Shown here in pieces: positions 9,641-21,950 of a DNA stretch of 64,000 nt. The translations under genes and the position numbers were made by a program. This stretch comes from Tuctoria greenei (Eukaryota; Streptophyta; Magnoliopsida; Poales; Poaceae): NCBI GenBank assembly GCA_036927565.1, contig JAYESD010000011.1, forward strand, positions 93,719,178-93,783,177, in the 5' to 3' direction. The first letter of the stretch is position 1. Every line of letters begins with the position of its first letter. Below the pieces are notes generated by a model. It saw only the letters and a program-made list of their open reading frames with translations. It did not search any database and had not been told where the DNA came from.

Positions 9641-10900
9641 TTAAGTGTAGAACTTACGGAGGTGCTCAATATTCCAAGGATTTGGGAGAGGTGTCCCATC
9701 CTCGGTAGCCAAGCGAACGCTTCCGGGACGGGATACTTTAATCACGCGGAAGGGTCCCTCCCATCTGGGGGAGAGTTTGTTTAACCCTTCTCTGGATTGT
9801 ATTCTCCGTAGCACTAGGTCGCCTTCGTCGAGCTGTCGATTATGTACATGCCGCTGATGATAGCACCGAAGGGCTTGGTGATATCAGGCATTCCGAGTAG
9901 CTGCTTGGCACCTTCCCTCCTCATGGAGGTCTAGGTCTTCACGCCAGAGCTGGTCCTGCGTGGCTTCGTCGAAGGTCCGGACCCGGAGTGACCCCAAGGT
10001 GATTTCCGGAGGAAGGATTGCTTCAGCTCCGTACACCAGGAAGAAGGGTGTCTCTCCAGTTGACTGGTTTGGAGTTGTCCTATTGGCCCATAGAGTGGGC
10101 GGTAGCTCTTCAATCCAGTTGGCTCCATGTTTTTTCAAGCGCTCATAGGTGCGCGTTTTGAGTCCTTTCAGGATTTCAGCATTTGCTCTCTCGGCCTGGC
10201 CATTGCTTGCCGGGTGAGCTACGGAGGCGTAGCAAACTTGAATGCCGAGGTCTTCGCAATATCCTTGAAATGCAGAGCTTGTGAATTGGGCCCCGTTATC
10301 AGTAATAATTTTGTTTGGGACTCCAAATCTGCATACAATGGGCTGCAAAAAGTTGATAGCAGATTGCTTGTTTATTGTCACAACTGGTGTTGCTTCCGGC
10401 CACTTGGTGAACTTGTCAATGGCGACATACAGGAACTTGTAACCTCCGACGGCTCTTGGGAAAGGTCCCAAGATGTCCATCCCCCACACAACGAAGGGCC
10501 ATGTAGGAGGTATCATTTGTAGAGGCTGAGCCGGTGTGTGAATTTGCTTTGCATGAAATTGGCGTGCTTCGCATTTCTTCACCAGCTCAGTAGCATCCTG
10601 GAGTGCTGTAGGCCAGTAGAAGCCATGCCGGAAGGCTTTACCGACCAGTGTGCGAGAAGACGCGTGGTTCCCACACTCGCCTCCATGGATTTCTACGAGG
10701 AGCTCGCAGCCTTATTCCCTTGTGATGCACCGCATTGGGACGTCGTTGGCACCGCGCCGGTAGAGATCCCCTTCTACCAACGTGTATCTTTTAGCCAATC
10801 TGACTATCTGGTCAGTGGATACATCATCGTCAGGAAGGACGTTGTCTTTGAAGTAGCTCCGGATCTCCGAGATCCATCCATCGGAGCTAACTTGAGCATT
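9641..10900 (-). pseudogene. pol: G1 integrase
   Basis: Gypsy integrase. The catalytic core ORF (10582-9884) keeps D36 (GMDILGP), D95 (ITDNG) and E131 (NGQAERAN), the DDE triad for strand transfer. The zinc finger upstream is broken: the second cysteine of the C-x2-C pair is Arg (CEARQ, where G2 has CEVCQ), and a TAA interrupts the frame at the end of the upstream ORF (10712). After 9884 the reading continues in other frames through the C-terminal part (PWNIEHLRKFY-like) to a TAA at 9643-9641. It is the last domain of the polyprotein before the convergent spacer. It is inactive as encoded. Confidence 0.88.
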
Positions 10901-11579
10901 TGAGTCTTGCGTGCTGGGTTGCTCGGAGCTTCCGGCAGCACCTACGACCCTTGATGGCTGCCATGGTAACAGGGCCATCGGGACCGTCAGCTTCGGGATG
11001 CTGATCTCGCCCCCTTCGCTCAGTTCGGCAGGCTGAGCTGTGGGTTTTGACAACCTCCGGACAAAAGTTCCGTCAGGAGCTGGAGCTCCGGTTGACGCTT
11101 TCGTCGAGAGTTCGTTGGCTTCAGCGTTGTGGACACGCTGGACGTGGTGGAGGTCTAGGACTTCGAAGTCCTTCTGAAGCCTCTGGACTTCAAGGAGGTA
11201 AGCAGCTAGCTGGAGATTGTTGTAGGAGCATTCACCCTTCACTTGTTTAATGATGAGCTGTCAATCTCCCTTGACCAGCAGCTGCTTGACACCGTATGAC
11301 AGTGCCACCTTTAGTCCGTAGATGAGTGCTTCGTACTCCGCCATGTTGTTGGTCGCCTTGAAGTCAAGGTGTACCATGTATTTTACCTTCTCCCCGGTTG
11401 GTGCGAGGAGAAGGATTCCAGCTCTAGCCCCCTGCTTTTGCATGGAGTCGTAGAAGTAGAGGGTCCAGTGAGGCTCGGTGAAGACCGAAGCCTTGTGTTC
11501 CGGCTTCTGCTCACTGGGGCCCCCAGGGTTTGATGGAGAGGGAGTCCATTCCGCCACAAAATCTGCCAATGCTTGACTC
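10901..11579 (-). pseudogene. pol: G1 second RNase H domain (Tat-type)
   Basis: This is the additional RNase H that distinguishes Tat elements, lying between the RT-RNase H and integrase. Landmarks are NNMAEYEAL with its glutamate and LLVKGD with its aspartate. The first acidic position is altered: the sequence reads LYFYDS where G2 has LYFDGS. A TGA follows the KGD motif (about 11262) and the frame resumes at 11242. The linker to integrase is Ser/Thr/Pro rich. Confidence 0.8.
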
Positions 11580-12250
11580 TTGATTGCTTGTCTTGGAATG
11601 AATTCAAGATCGAATTCGGCCAATTCCGCTACTCACTTTGCAATATTCCCAGTTGAATTGGGATTATGCAAGATTGCTCAAAGTGGGTAAGAAGTCACCA
11701 CTGAAATCTTGTGAGCTTGGAAGTAATGGCGAAGCTTCCTGGAGGCGATAAGAACTGCATAGAGCAGCTTATGCACCTCTAAGTATCGAGTCTTGGCGTC
11801 ATGAAGTACTTCACTGATGAAGTACACTGGGCACTGGATGGTCCGGACCCTCCCGGAGGGGCTTGGAGCTTCCTCTTCATTGACCCGGATCCTCCTGGAG
11901 GGATCCGGACCTTCTTCGGGGACCTCCGGGTCCTTGCTGGAGGGGCCCGGAGCTTCTTCAGAAGCGACCTGGACCCTCCCGGAGGGGTCTGAGTCTTCTG
12001 AAGTAACTTCTTGTGGAATCAAGTCTGGGAACTAGGACCCAGACTCGCTTTCAGGAACCTCCGGACCCTCCCGAAGGGGTCTGGATTCCCGAGCATGGGA
12101 TGGTTCTGGTCTGTCCGCAACCAGGACCATACTGACGACTTCGTCAGTTGCTGAAATGTAAAGCAGCAAAGGCTCACCAGGGTTCAGAGCTACCAGAGTT
12201 GGTAGGGTGGTGAGGAGCTATTTTAGCTCCTGGAACGCCTTTTCTACTTC
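11580..12250 (-). pseudogene. pol: G1 first RNase H domain with repeat insertion
   Basis: RNase H attached to the RT, recognised by YFISEVLHDAKTRY and SRKLRHYFQAHKI. As in G2, an acidic Pro/Ser/Gly-rich segment of about 90-100 residues (about 12112-11837) splits it. It is built from imperfect repeats of DPSGRVR and EEAPGPS, whose DNA is palindromic (GGACCCTCCCGGAGGG type). Stops near 12033 and at 11678 break the frame. Confidence 0.75.
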
Positions 12251-13190
12251 TTCAGACCATTGGAATGGTCCGAACTTCCTCAATAACTTGAAGGGAAGTG
12301 CCCGTTACGCCAGTCTTGAAATGAACCGGCTGAGGGCTGCTAGACATCCAGTCAGCTTTTGGACATCCTTGATGCGGGCTGGCGGCCGCATGTCTTCAAT
12401 GGCTTTGATCTTTGCTGGACTAGCCTCTATGCCCCGGTGATTTACCAGGAAACCAAGAAGTTTTCCGAAGCTAACCCCGAAGACACACTTGTCTGGGTTA
12501 GCTTTGTGCGGGTGGCCCGCAGCTTGTCGAAGACATCCTGCAAGGCGTCAAGGAGTGACTCCTTGTTCTTGACATTGACCACGATGTCATCGACGTACAC
12601 TTCCACTATGTCTCTAATGAGTTCTTCAAAAGTTTTGTACATAGCTGTACAAACGTTGAAGCTGCATTCTTGAGACCAAATGGCATGGCTGTATAATAGT
12701 ACAATCCATCTACTGTGATGAAAGAGGTATGCTCTTCGTCTTCCCTAGACATTCTGATTTGATGATACCCAGAATATGCATCTAGGAAACACAGTAATTC
12801 ACACCTAGAGGTGGAATCCACTATCTGATCTATTCTAGGTAGTGGGAATGGATCTTTTGGACATGCCTTATTTAATGTTGTGTAGTCAATACACATCCGA
12901 ATCTTTCCGTCGGCCTTGGGCACAACGACTGGGTTTGCTAGCCATTTTGGATGGAAGACTTCTCGGATGAATCCAGCTTCGAGCAACTTCTTCACTTCTT
13001 GTCGAATGAAGTTCTATCGCTCCACGGATTGCTTCCGAGGCTTCTGATGCACGGGCCGGGCGTTAGGGTAGATCTTCAGATTGTGCTCAATCACTTCCCT
13101 GGAGATCCCAGGCATTTGTGACGGTTGCCAGGCAAACACGTCGACATTAGCCCAGAGGAAAGCGATGAGCGCGAGTTCCTATTTGTCATT
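12251..13190 (-). pseudogene. pol: G1 reverse transcriptase
   Basis: Gypsy RT. Fingers and palm motifs are clear (KMCIDYT-like RMCIDYTTLNKACPKD, FLDAYSGYHQI) and the catalytic YVDD is at 12597-12586. A stop precedes NFIRQEV (about 13014). A 1-bp deletion near 12650, seen against G2, moves the YVDD part into another frame, and a further shift lies near 12510. The protein would have copied the element's RNA; this copy cannot. Confidence 0.88.
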
Positions 13191-13192
13191 CA

Positions 13193-13211
13193 CCCCCCCC
13201 CCCCCCCCCCC
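13193..13211. repeat. Homopolymer of 19 C (G on the coding strand)
   Basis: It replaces a mixed sequence present in G2 (about 32780-32800) between protease and RT. It may be a real expansion or a sequencing or assembly artefact. Confidence 0.9.
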
Positions 13212-14065
13212 GATATACGGGTGGTCTGAGCGGCATCGGAACCGATTTGGACGACTTTGACGGGAATGTCGGTGTCGCCACTTGGCTGCACACGAGGTGC
13301 AGAAGTCGAGCCTCGTTGACAAATGCTCGGGGGTTTTGGAGCTTTCTCCTGCCTGGAGTCCTCTTCTTGCGCCGTAGTAAGCGCATGAAGTTCTTCCAGA
13401 GCGGTTACTCCGGCAGTGCGATCTCTGCGGATTCGGAGAACGCCTACTGGTGTTGGCATCTTTAACACCAGGTAGCCATAATGAGCAGCTGCCATGAATT
13501 TGTACAAGGCAGGCCTACCCAAGATGGCGTTGAAAGGTAAGTTGATTTGAGCAACGTCAAATACCAACTTCTCAGTGCGATACTTCTCTCGGGTCCCGAA
13601 GGTAACGGGGAGAGTAATAGCACCGAGTGGGGTAATGGCTCCCGGACCTACTTCGAAGAAAGGTCGGGAGGGGTGAAGATCCGAAGGTCGGAGCTGAAGC
13701 TTGTTAAAAGCTTCGAAGCTTATGAGGTTCAGCCCCAAACCTCCGTCTACCATAACATGGTGGAGGTGAATGTTATTGATGGTAGGAGATACCATCAAAG
13801 GTAACTGGCCTGTTCCAACCATGCTTCGAGGGCAGTCCAAAGCATCAAAAGTGATGGATGTGTCCATCCACTTCCGATGAGGCTCCGCCCTGGCTGTAGG
13901 AGCTACAACGGCCATGTCCCGACGCATTGTCTTGAGGACGCGGCGGGAGGTGATGTCCCATGATCCACCAAAAATGGTGTTCATGGTCTTCCGACGCTCG
14001 TTGTCAGAGATGTCAGAATCGTCGTCGACGGAGGTGTAGACGGCCTTCAGGACCTTTTTAGGATC
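13212..14065 (-). pseudogene. pol: G1 aspartic protease region
   Basis: The ORF 13984-13190 carries a retropepsin-like fold typical of Tat elements: the active site reads VMVDGG at about D80 (13747-13745), followed by LNLIS, with ILGRPALYKFMA further on. Gag-to-protease linker sequence (TMNTIFGGSWDITSRRVL) precedes it, and a stop separates gag from this frame near 14066. The catalytic Asp is present, unlike in G2. The domain ends at the poly-G tract. Confidence 0.82.
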
Positions 14066-15607
14066 CTAAAAACCTAACTCCTCTTCAGCCGGAGCTTCGT
14101 CAAATTTTTGTTTTCCTTCCCTCTGTCGGAAAGGAACTTCTTCTCGGTGCTTGTTGTAGCGCTCGACAAGGTTTTGGACCTCCCGGCAGTCTTTCAAACT
14201 GTGGCTGTCCGTCTTATGAATTGGACACCACACCTTGGGTTTGCCACCGTCTTCAGAAGTCGGTCGAGGTCGCTTCTCGGGGCGTGGCCCCCGGCCACCC
14301 GGAGCTACAACAGCTACAGCATTAGATGCGCCGGCCGACGACTTCTTCTTGCCATTGGTCTTTTTCTTCTTTTTGCCACTTCCGGAGGTAGTGGCTTCTC
14401 CTTTGGAGGATTTCTTGTGATCCTCCGGAGGTGGTTTGGAGTGCATTTCACGGCCCTCTGCAGCTCTAGCACATTTGTCAGCCAAGCTGAAGAGTTCCGT
14501 GACACTGGTGATCTCTTTGATCGCCAGTTTCTCCAACATCTTCTTATCTCGTACGCCCTGTCTAAATGCCACAATGACAGAAGCACTAGAGATAGAAGGG
14601 ATAGTGTCTCGTACCTGAGAGAATCTCTGGATGAATGATCGCAGGGATTCTCCCCCTTTTTGCACGACTACAAAAAGGTCCAGTTCGGTGCCTGGTCGGG
14701 TGTATGAACTCTAGAAGTTGGCGGTGAACTGTCGGCACAACTCCTCCCAACTGTTGATGGAGTTGGGTGGAATGCTCATAAACCAGGACCGGGCGGTCCC
14801 AGTTAAAGCCACTGGAAAATAGTTGGCCATTACGGCTTCATTTCCTCCAGCTGCCAGGATAGCAGTGGAGTAAATCTGAAGAAATTCGACGGGATTAACC
14901 GTCCCGTCAAACTTCTCTGGCAGGTTAGGCCGGAATTTCTGTGGCCACCTGACCATACGCAGATGCATGGCCAGGGCTGAACAGCCTCCTCCACCTCCTT
15001 CAGGAACAGGAATGTCCCGGGCTTCTCGTCTTTCACGAGCACGCTCGATATGGACTCGGCCGTCTTGTTGACGGTATCGGCGATCAAGCTCCGCCCGGAG
15101 GTCATGAGTTGAAAGCCTTGATACCATGTGAGTGTGTCGCGCCTCGAAGGGCAACGACGTCACTTGCTGTGACGCAGCACGTCTCCTGTTATTGGAAATG
15201 TGCGGACCAAGTCTGCCAGATAAGGTCCATCGCTGCAACGGGGCCCGTCCTGAAGGAGGAGGACCCTAGTTACTGATGCGGTTGGCTGCTGCTGCAACCA
15301 AGTGTTCCACATCGTCCCTCCACTGCTCCATTGCATCTTGGGATGCATCCGGAGGTGGTGGACGCTGAAGGAGAGCACGTGCTGCATGGAGCGCCTATTC
15401 CGGGTTGTCATGATTCGCCGACACTGTGATTGACGCCGGTGCACCATCGCGCTGCACAACTTGATTTGCTGGTGGAGGCGGCGGTGGTGGAAGTGTGACT
15501 CCTGCTGGAACTGATGTTCCTGCTGGTGGCTGCATATTGGAGGGATTGCCCCCAGCAGCTTGAACAGCGGGATGACCATTGGATGATTCAGCAGCTGAGT
15601 TCACCAT
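14066..15607 (-). pseudogene. gag: G1 gag
   Basis: Capsid-nucleocapsid polyprotein. The start MVNSA (ATG 15607) lies about 38 nt after the LTR edge and is matched in G2 (30391). After a Pro-rich N-terminus come the capsid motifs KFDGTVNPVEFLQIY, GTARSWFMSIP and EELCRQFTANF. Further on are a Lys/Ser-rich basic stretch and a variant zinc knuckle CPIHKTDSHSLKDC (14227-14186), a C-H-H-C arrangement. Several stops interrupt the frame, for example near 15395, 15270 and 14710. Confidence 0.85.
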
Positions 15608-15620
15608 TCTTGAAATCTCA

Positions 15621-15644
15621 GGTGCCCCTACCTGGCGCGCCAAC
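15621..15644 (-). other. G1 primer-binding site
   Basis: Immediately inside the 5' LTR the minus strand begins GTTGGCGCGCCAGGTAGGGG, the same signature as G2 (30355). Which tRNA primes is not assigned here. Confidence 0.75.
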
Positions 15645-16564
15645 TGTCGGTGGTTTTGATCCAGTAGATCTCCCGACACTACTAAAAGTGTTTGCGGAGT
15701 TTAAAGTTCGGTGTGGGTGCACGAAGATTCAAGAAGGTGAAATGTAAAATGACACAGGAGACACAAAGATTTACGTGGTTCGGGCCGCCTGAGCGTAATA
15801 CCCTACTCCACGGGGTGTGTTTGTGTTGTATTGGATGTATGAACTAAACTCAGGTGACATGAGTTGAGAGAGCGTGTGAGCCGATCAGACCAGATCAGAT
15901 CAGATCCCAGAGCTCAGGTCAGATTAGAGCAGATGATCAGAGAGCCCCCTATGTATCGTCAGCCCGTCCTTTTATAGTACAAGGAAAGGCCGTTACAAGT
16001 TGGACTGGCCCGACATGTGGCCCCAGCGGCTACTAATATTGATACACATTTGATGCGCTTAAATACCCTTAATGACCGAGTTACGGGCTTTGACAGCGCC
16101 GTTACTGGTAATTAAGGTCGTCCGATCGTGTGTCATTAACATAGTATTAATGACACTTAATCGGGTCTTGAAGTCCTTGATTCCCCTTTGAAGATCCGGA
16201 GCCGTTGTGTAGTCTACCGGAGGTTTGAGGCTGAAGATCCGACGGTTGGACACGTGGCAGCTCTGGAGCATACTGTGGGGAACAGATAGGTCCGGTGCCA
16301 CCAGACACGTGTCAGTTCTGGAGCTTCCCTCGGTCTGGGGTTAGGTCCGGGGGTGCTGTTATGGTACATAGCCCGGAGCTTCCCCCTTGTGGGCGGTAGC
16401 TCCGGTTTGATGGTACACGTGGCGACCCTGGGACTAACCATGTTGGGGAAGCGGGTCCGGTTATGTCTGACATGTGGGCCTCTGAAGATCTTCAAATCAA
16501 GTAGATGACATTTCCTTGAGATCTTTGCAATCTCAAGGGGTATACGGTACCCAGGGTACCGACA
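15645..16564 (-). repeat. G1 5' LTR
   Basis: 920 bp, TGTCGG at 15645 and CCGACA at 16564 on the plus strand. On the minus strand the TATA box CTATAAAAGG lies at 15977-15968, between short inverted arms. The 5-bp flank on the right is gaatt. Confidence 0.92.
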
Positions 16565-16565
16565 G

Positions 16566-17393
16566 AATTGGAATCCTAATTCTACAAATGAGAACCCACT
16601 GAAAAACATTTGTGACAAACTTAGCAATACTGCAAATTCGTTGAAGATGTGGAGCAAAATTTGTTTTGGATCAGTTCAAAGACAAATTCAATGTATCTGA
16701 TTCGGTACCTCAAAAAGAGAGAGAGGTTCAATGTAAATTGAATGAACTATTTGAAAGGGAGGAAATAATGGCTCGCCAAAGATCGAGAGTTGAATGGCTA
16801 CGTGAAGGAGATCGAAACACCGCTTTCTTTCATGCAAGAGCTACATCAAGAAGGAAATCAAATCAAATTGAATCTCTTATTGGTGAAGATGGTCTTCTCT
16901 ATTCGAATCAATGTGAAATAAAAAATATGGTAAATAGGTTCTATGAAAAATTATTTACTTCTGAGCGACTGTTATTAATGGATGAGGTACTTGATGCAAT
17001 CCCTATCAAAGTTACTGAAACAATGAACAATGATCTTTGTCAAGCATATTCCGATGAAGAAATCAAATATACTTTATTTCAAATGGGACATACAAAATCT
17101 CCTGGTCCAGATGGATTTCCAGCATTATTCTATCAAACACACTGGAATCTAATTTGTAATGAAGTGTGCGAAGTAGTTCGTGCATTCTTGGGGGGTGCTG
17201 AAATTCCGGATTGATTTTCTGACTCAATAATTGTGATTATTCCGAAGGTATCCAATGCTAAATATCTCTCCAAGTTTCGACCTATTAGCCTTTGTAATGT
17301 TATTTACAAGATTGCTTCGAAGGTTATGGCTAATAGATTGAAGTCAATTCTGCCTTCTATAATCTCCGAGGCGCAGAGTGCATTTGTTCCCAG
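16566..17393 (+). pseudogene. P-LINE reverse transcriptase, N-terminal part
   Basis: Non-LTR retrotransposon ORF2 (L1-clade plant LINE). Landmarks in order are SRVEWLREGDRNTAFFHARA, MGHTKSPGPDGFPALFYQTHW, SIIVIIPKVSNAKYLSKFRPISL and IISEAQSAFVP. The reading is broken by a frameshift near 16700 and a TGA at 17212-17214. It is cut at 17393 by copia B and resumes at 24671. The endonuclease domain and ORF1 must lie beyond G1, outside the window. Confidence 0.9.
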
Positions 17394-17899
17394 TGTAGGC
17401 TATCTTCGGTACGCTACTCTAGCAACTCTACTGCGTCACCCAGGAAACATGCGAGTACAGAGGTCATGGATCGTTACCACTAGACGCGCAGCACAGCGGA
17501 ACGTAGATGTGCGTCGGTGCAGGGGAGGTAGACGATCTCGTTCGTCTCCTCCTTGTCCTCGTCACGGTAGCAGGTAGACGATCACGATCGTCGTAGTCGA
17601 TCAGCGCAGCAGTAGCAGCAGCGCCTCCACGGAGTCCACACGTACGGAGAGGAACACCATGCGCCGGTGTGCTAGCACCGCGTGTGCGGCAAGGGTCTCG
17701 GCGTGAGGCCTTCGAGGGGTGGCGGCTAGGGCTGTCACATGGTGGGATGATTAGCCCCTAACCCTACCCCTCATATTTATAGGCGTACTAATGGGCTTTT
17801 AGGTCGCAGGCCCATTAGTACCCTAATTGCTTATGGATCAAATATCCAATAGGCCTCAACCCGAATTGTTATGATTGCCTCTTGGGCACATCACCAACA
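17394..17899 (-). repeat. Copia B 3' LTR
   Basis: Starts TGTAGGC, ends CCAACA. It is almost the same as 24166-24670. The minus strand has the TATA-like CTATAAATATGAGG (about 17782-17769). Confidence 0.93.
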
Positions 17900-18844
17900 A
17901 TCTCCCACTTGCACTAGAGACAATCATCTAGCCAAGATTTTTGATATACCAACTCTTTAAGTGTGTGACCCGTTAGGTTCATGTGCAGTCGGTTGTGAAT
18001 GGAAACCATTTCCAACCACAAGTTAGTAGAGGTACCTAGCAGGACATACTGACTCTCGAATGTACATAATTATCATATCGGCCGAACCTAGATACATTCA
18101 ACATGCTAATCCCTTTGCCTCACGATACCAGTCAAGCTCAAGGTGAGATGCGTGCCATCCTTGTGATAGCTCGACCATTCACTCGATCAAATAGTGGATT
18201 CATTCCGTGACTAACTTTTTAGTCACTGTGATTAACGTTTAATCACCTTGGCATGGCCATGCACTTTTAAATCCAACTATCTCGAGGGGCCCAGAGATAT
18301 CTCTCCTGTTATTAAGGAGGGGCAAATCCCATCTTGATCCGCGCACATCCCATTCTATGTTTCATTATATACCCGAAGACTACTTTTATGACTACCCAGT
18401 TACGGAGTAGCGTTTGGTAGTCTTAAAGTACACAACTATGCATAGTGAGAAACAATGGCGATCTCGGGTCTAAGGACCTAGCAGGTGTATCACTCAAGAC
18501 CAACTGATGGCACATATAGAAATAACAATCCCAACAGTGTCTTGGAGTGGGTCAATCTAACATCATGTTCACTAACATGTGTCCACATTATTAATTCGAT
18601 ATCTCCATATCTATGATCCGTGAAACGTGATCATCAATTAATACATGTGCTAGTCTGTATGCAATCATTATCTCATATAATGATATAGACTAGGGATCAG
18701 CTAGAGTAACATTACTTTTAACAAAGAGTTTCACGAACAAGTCACATACTTGATGATCAATGTAAATAATGATTACTCATATAACAATTTATTTAATAGT
18801 ACATAAACATAGCTGTGACACAAGTCTCCCACTACACACTATGA
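17900..18844 (-). other. Copia B 3' non-coding region with polypurine tract
   Basis: About 945 bp lie between the pol stop and the 3' LTR. The minus strand reads AGTGCAAGTGGGAGAT just before the LTR (17915-17900), a standard polypurine tract. No ORF with protein-like content is seen. Confidence 0.7.
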
Positions 18845-20800
18845 TCACTGATGTAAGTATCTAATACCCATAGATCTCGTATGTGCCTCATGCTTTGATC
18901 GTGGAAGAGGCTTTGTCAACAGATCTGGAACATTCAAATCTGTGTGCACCTTGCATATCTTCACATCACCTCGGTCGATGATCTCTCGAATGAGGTGATA
19001 GCGTCATAGTATGTGTTTGGATCGTTTGTGTGATCTAGGCTCCTTTGCCTGTGCGATGGCTCCACTATTTTCACAGTAGAGATCCACAGGACTGGACGCG
19101 CTAGGAACAACACCCAACTCAGAAATAAATTTTCTGATCCAAACAGCCTCCTTTGCTGCTTCAGAAGCTGCAATATACTCTGCCTCTGTGGTTGAATCTG
19201 CTACTGTACCTTGCTTGGAACTTTTCCAGCTCACTGCCCCTCCATTGAGGCAGAATACAAAACCAGATTGCGATCTAGAATCATCCTTATCAGTTTGGAA
19301 GCTGGCATCAGTGTAACCTTTTACAACGAGCTCTTCTTCATCTCCAAACCATAAGAATGCATCCTTAGTTCTTCTTAAGTACTTAAGGATGTTTTTGACA
19401 ACGGTCCAATGAGCCTCACCAAAATCTGACTGATATCTGCTCGTGATACTTAGAGCATAAGATACATCTGGGCGTGTACATAGCATGGCATACATGATGG
19501 ATCCAATAGCCGAAGCATAAGGAATCGCTCTCATCCTCTTTTTCTCATCAGGTGTCGAAGGACACTGACTCTTGCTTAGAGTAATGCCATGTGACATTGG
19601 CAAGAAACCTTTCTTGGAATCTTGCATATTGAACCGATTCAATATCTTGTCAATATATGTATCTTGGCTTAATCCAATTAGCGTTTTAGATCTATCTCTA
19701 TAGATCTTTATGCCCAAAATATACGCTGCCTCTCCTAAATCCTTCATTGAGAAACTTTTTCTTAATGAGGATTTAACATCATCAAGCATTGGAATGTCAT
19801 TTCCGATCAATAATATGTCATCTACATATAGGACCAGAAATACATGTGCGCTCCCACTAAACTTCTTTTAAATACACGGTTCTTCTACGTTCTTGATGAA
19901 ACCAAACCCTTTGATTACTTCATCAAAACACAGATTCCAACTCCGAGATGCTTGCTTCAGTCCATAGATGGATTTTTGAAGCTTGCATATTTTACTAGCA
20001 TTTTTAGGATCAACAAAACCCCTCAGGTTGTGTCATGTACACATCCTCAGTCAGACTTCCATTAAGAAAGGCTGTTTTGACATCCATCTGCCATATTTCA
20101 TAATCAAAATATGCAGCAATTGCTAGAAGAATCCGAACAGACTTAAGCATTGCAACGGGTGAGAAAGTTCCATCATAATCAACACCTTGAATTTGTTTGA
20201 AACCTTTCGCCACCAATCGCGCTTTATAGATGTGAACATTTCCATCCATATCAGTCTTTTTCTTGAAAATCCATTTACAATCGATAGGTCTCACACCTTC
20301 AATTGGATCAACCAAGTTCCAAACTTGATTTTCATGCATGGATTCAGTTTCAGATTCCATGGCTCCAAGCCATTTTTCAGAGTCGGGTCCCTCCATTGCT
20401 TCTACGTAGGTCATAGGCTCATTATTATCCAATAATACCATGTCATGCTGTTCCGTGGTTAGAAGCGTTAACTTTTCAGTTGCACGATGTGCCCTCGTAG
20501 ACCTTCGTGGAACTGGTGTTTCATCAACTGGTTGCACAACATCTTGTACATCCTGTATAGGATTAGTGGGTGTTGAAACATTTTTAGGTATTTCTTGAAT
20601 TACTTCAAGATGCAACTTGCTCCCACTAACTCCTTTTGAGAGAAACTCTTTCTCCAAGAAGACACCATTGCGAACTGTAAACACTTTACCCTCTGTTTTA
20701 TTATAAAAATAATATCCTTTGGTTTCCCTAGGATATCCCACAAAGAAGCATTTGTCTGATTTTGGAGTGAGTTTGTCTGACGTCAAACGTTTGACATAAA
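18845..20800 (-). pseudogene. pol: Copia B reverse transcriptase and RNase H
   Basis: RT begins in the 21044-20010 ORF (WLGAMESE, CKWIFKKKTDMDGNVHIYKARLVAKGF, QMDVKTAFLNG). A break follows near 20010-19835, then the catalytic LYVDDILLIG (about 19837-19808) and KSFSMKDLGEAAYILG. RNase H has GYTDASF and STTEAEYIAA, but the third acidic position reads CENSGA where Asp is usual. The C-terminus is PLTKPLPRSKHEAHTRSMGI, ending at TGA 18847-18845. Long frames survive, so decay is moderate. Confidence 0.9.
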
Positions 20801-21950
20801 CATCCCATCCCCAAACTTTGAGGAAAGACAACCCGGGATGTTTCCCGGTCCACATCTCATATGGTGTCTTCTCAACAGACTTAGTTGGGACTCTGTTTAG
20901 TGTAAACGTAGCAGTTTCAAGAGCATAACCCCAAAAGGATAGTGGAAGATCTGCTTGGCTCATCATCGACCTAACCATGTCCAACAAGGTTCGGTTCCTC
21001 TGCTCGGACACCCCATTCCATTGAGGCGTTCCAGGTGGAGTCAACTGTGGAACAATTCCACATTGTTTTAATGATCATAAAATTCATGGCTCAAATATTC
21101 ACTCCCACAGTCAGATCGTAGAAGTTTAATTGTCTTGCCCAATTGATTCTGTACTTCATTCTAAAATTCTTTGAACTTTTCAAAGGATTCAAACTTGTGC
21201 CTCATTAGGTAGACATAACCATATCTACTAAAGTCATCAGTAAATGTGATGAAGTACTGAAAACCACCTCTGGCAATGGAACTCATTGGTCCACATACAT
21301 CTGTATGTATAAGTCCCAACAAATCAGTCGCCCTCTCACTTTGACCAGTGAAGGGTGCTTTGGTCATCTTCCCAAGCAAACAAGATTCACATGTGTCAAG
21401 TGATTCAAAATCAAATGAGCTTAGTAATCCATCTTTATGGAGTTTTTCAATGCGTTTCTCATTTATATGACCTAAGCGACAATGCCAAATAAAAGTGGGA
21501 TTTAGATCATTTTGTCGAGCCCTTTTGGTATTAATGTTACAAACAATTTTATCCTCAAGATCAAGAACATATAATCCATTCACCAATGGACATTGAGCAT
21601 AGAAAATATTATTGTAATAAATAGAACAACATTTGTTCTTTATTACAATCTCATAACCATCAACTTCTTCTAAACACGAAGAAGAGATAATGTTCTTACT
21701 CAAAGTAGGAATGCAATAACAATTATTCAATTCCAAAACTAATCCTAAGGATAATGACAAGTGGTAAGTTCCGACAGCTATGACTGCAACCTTTGCTCCA
21801 TTGCCGACACGAACATCCAACTCGCCTTTTGCAAATCTTCTAGTCTCACTTAGACCCTGCAACAATTTGCAAATGTGAATCATCGATCCGATATCAAATA
21901 CCCATGATTCACTAGAAGATAATGCAATGTTAATTTCTATAACATTTATA
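20801..21950 (-). pseudogene. pol: Copia B protease and integrase
   Basis: The protease active site reads WVFDIGSMIH at 21904-21875 region, where copia elements have D-T/S-G, so the Thr/Ser is replaced by Ile. Integrase has the zinc-binding WHCRLGH and CESC, the first Asp in HTDVCGP, FTDDFSRYGYVY, a second Asp in RSDCGSEY (near 21117) and the Glu in WNGVSEQRNRT. The frame breaks between 21161 and 21044 at a stop and shift. The hinge to RT (KVWGWDVYVKR, FFVGYPRETKGYYFYN) is intact. Confidence 0.88.

Larger units (their letters stand above)
3631..16564 (-). mobile_element. G1: Tat-lineage gypsy retrotransposon, minus strand
   Basis: Two related LTRs (3631-4254 truncated; 15645-16564 full, 920 bp, TGTCGG...CCGACA) flank an 11.4-kb interior. 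On the minus strand the order is PBS, gag, protease, RT, RNase H, second RNase H and integrase: the gypsy order, with the extra RNase H typical of Tat. Downstream of integrase an antisense gene lies on the plus strand. Its left LTR lacks the part matching 15645-15937, because it is broken by element X. The right flank is P-LINE coding sequence, so G1 is inferred to have inserted into the P-LINE. All coding regions carry stops or frameshifts. Confidence 0.92.

Noticed and set aside
14108..14638. 176-codon plus-strand frame
   Set aside because: Shadow of G1 gag; no protein-like motifs.
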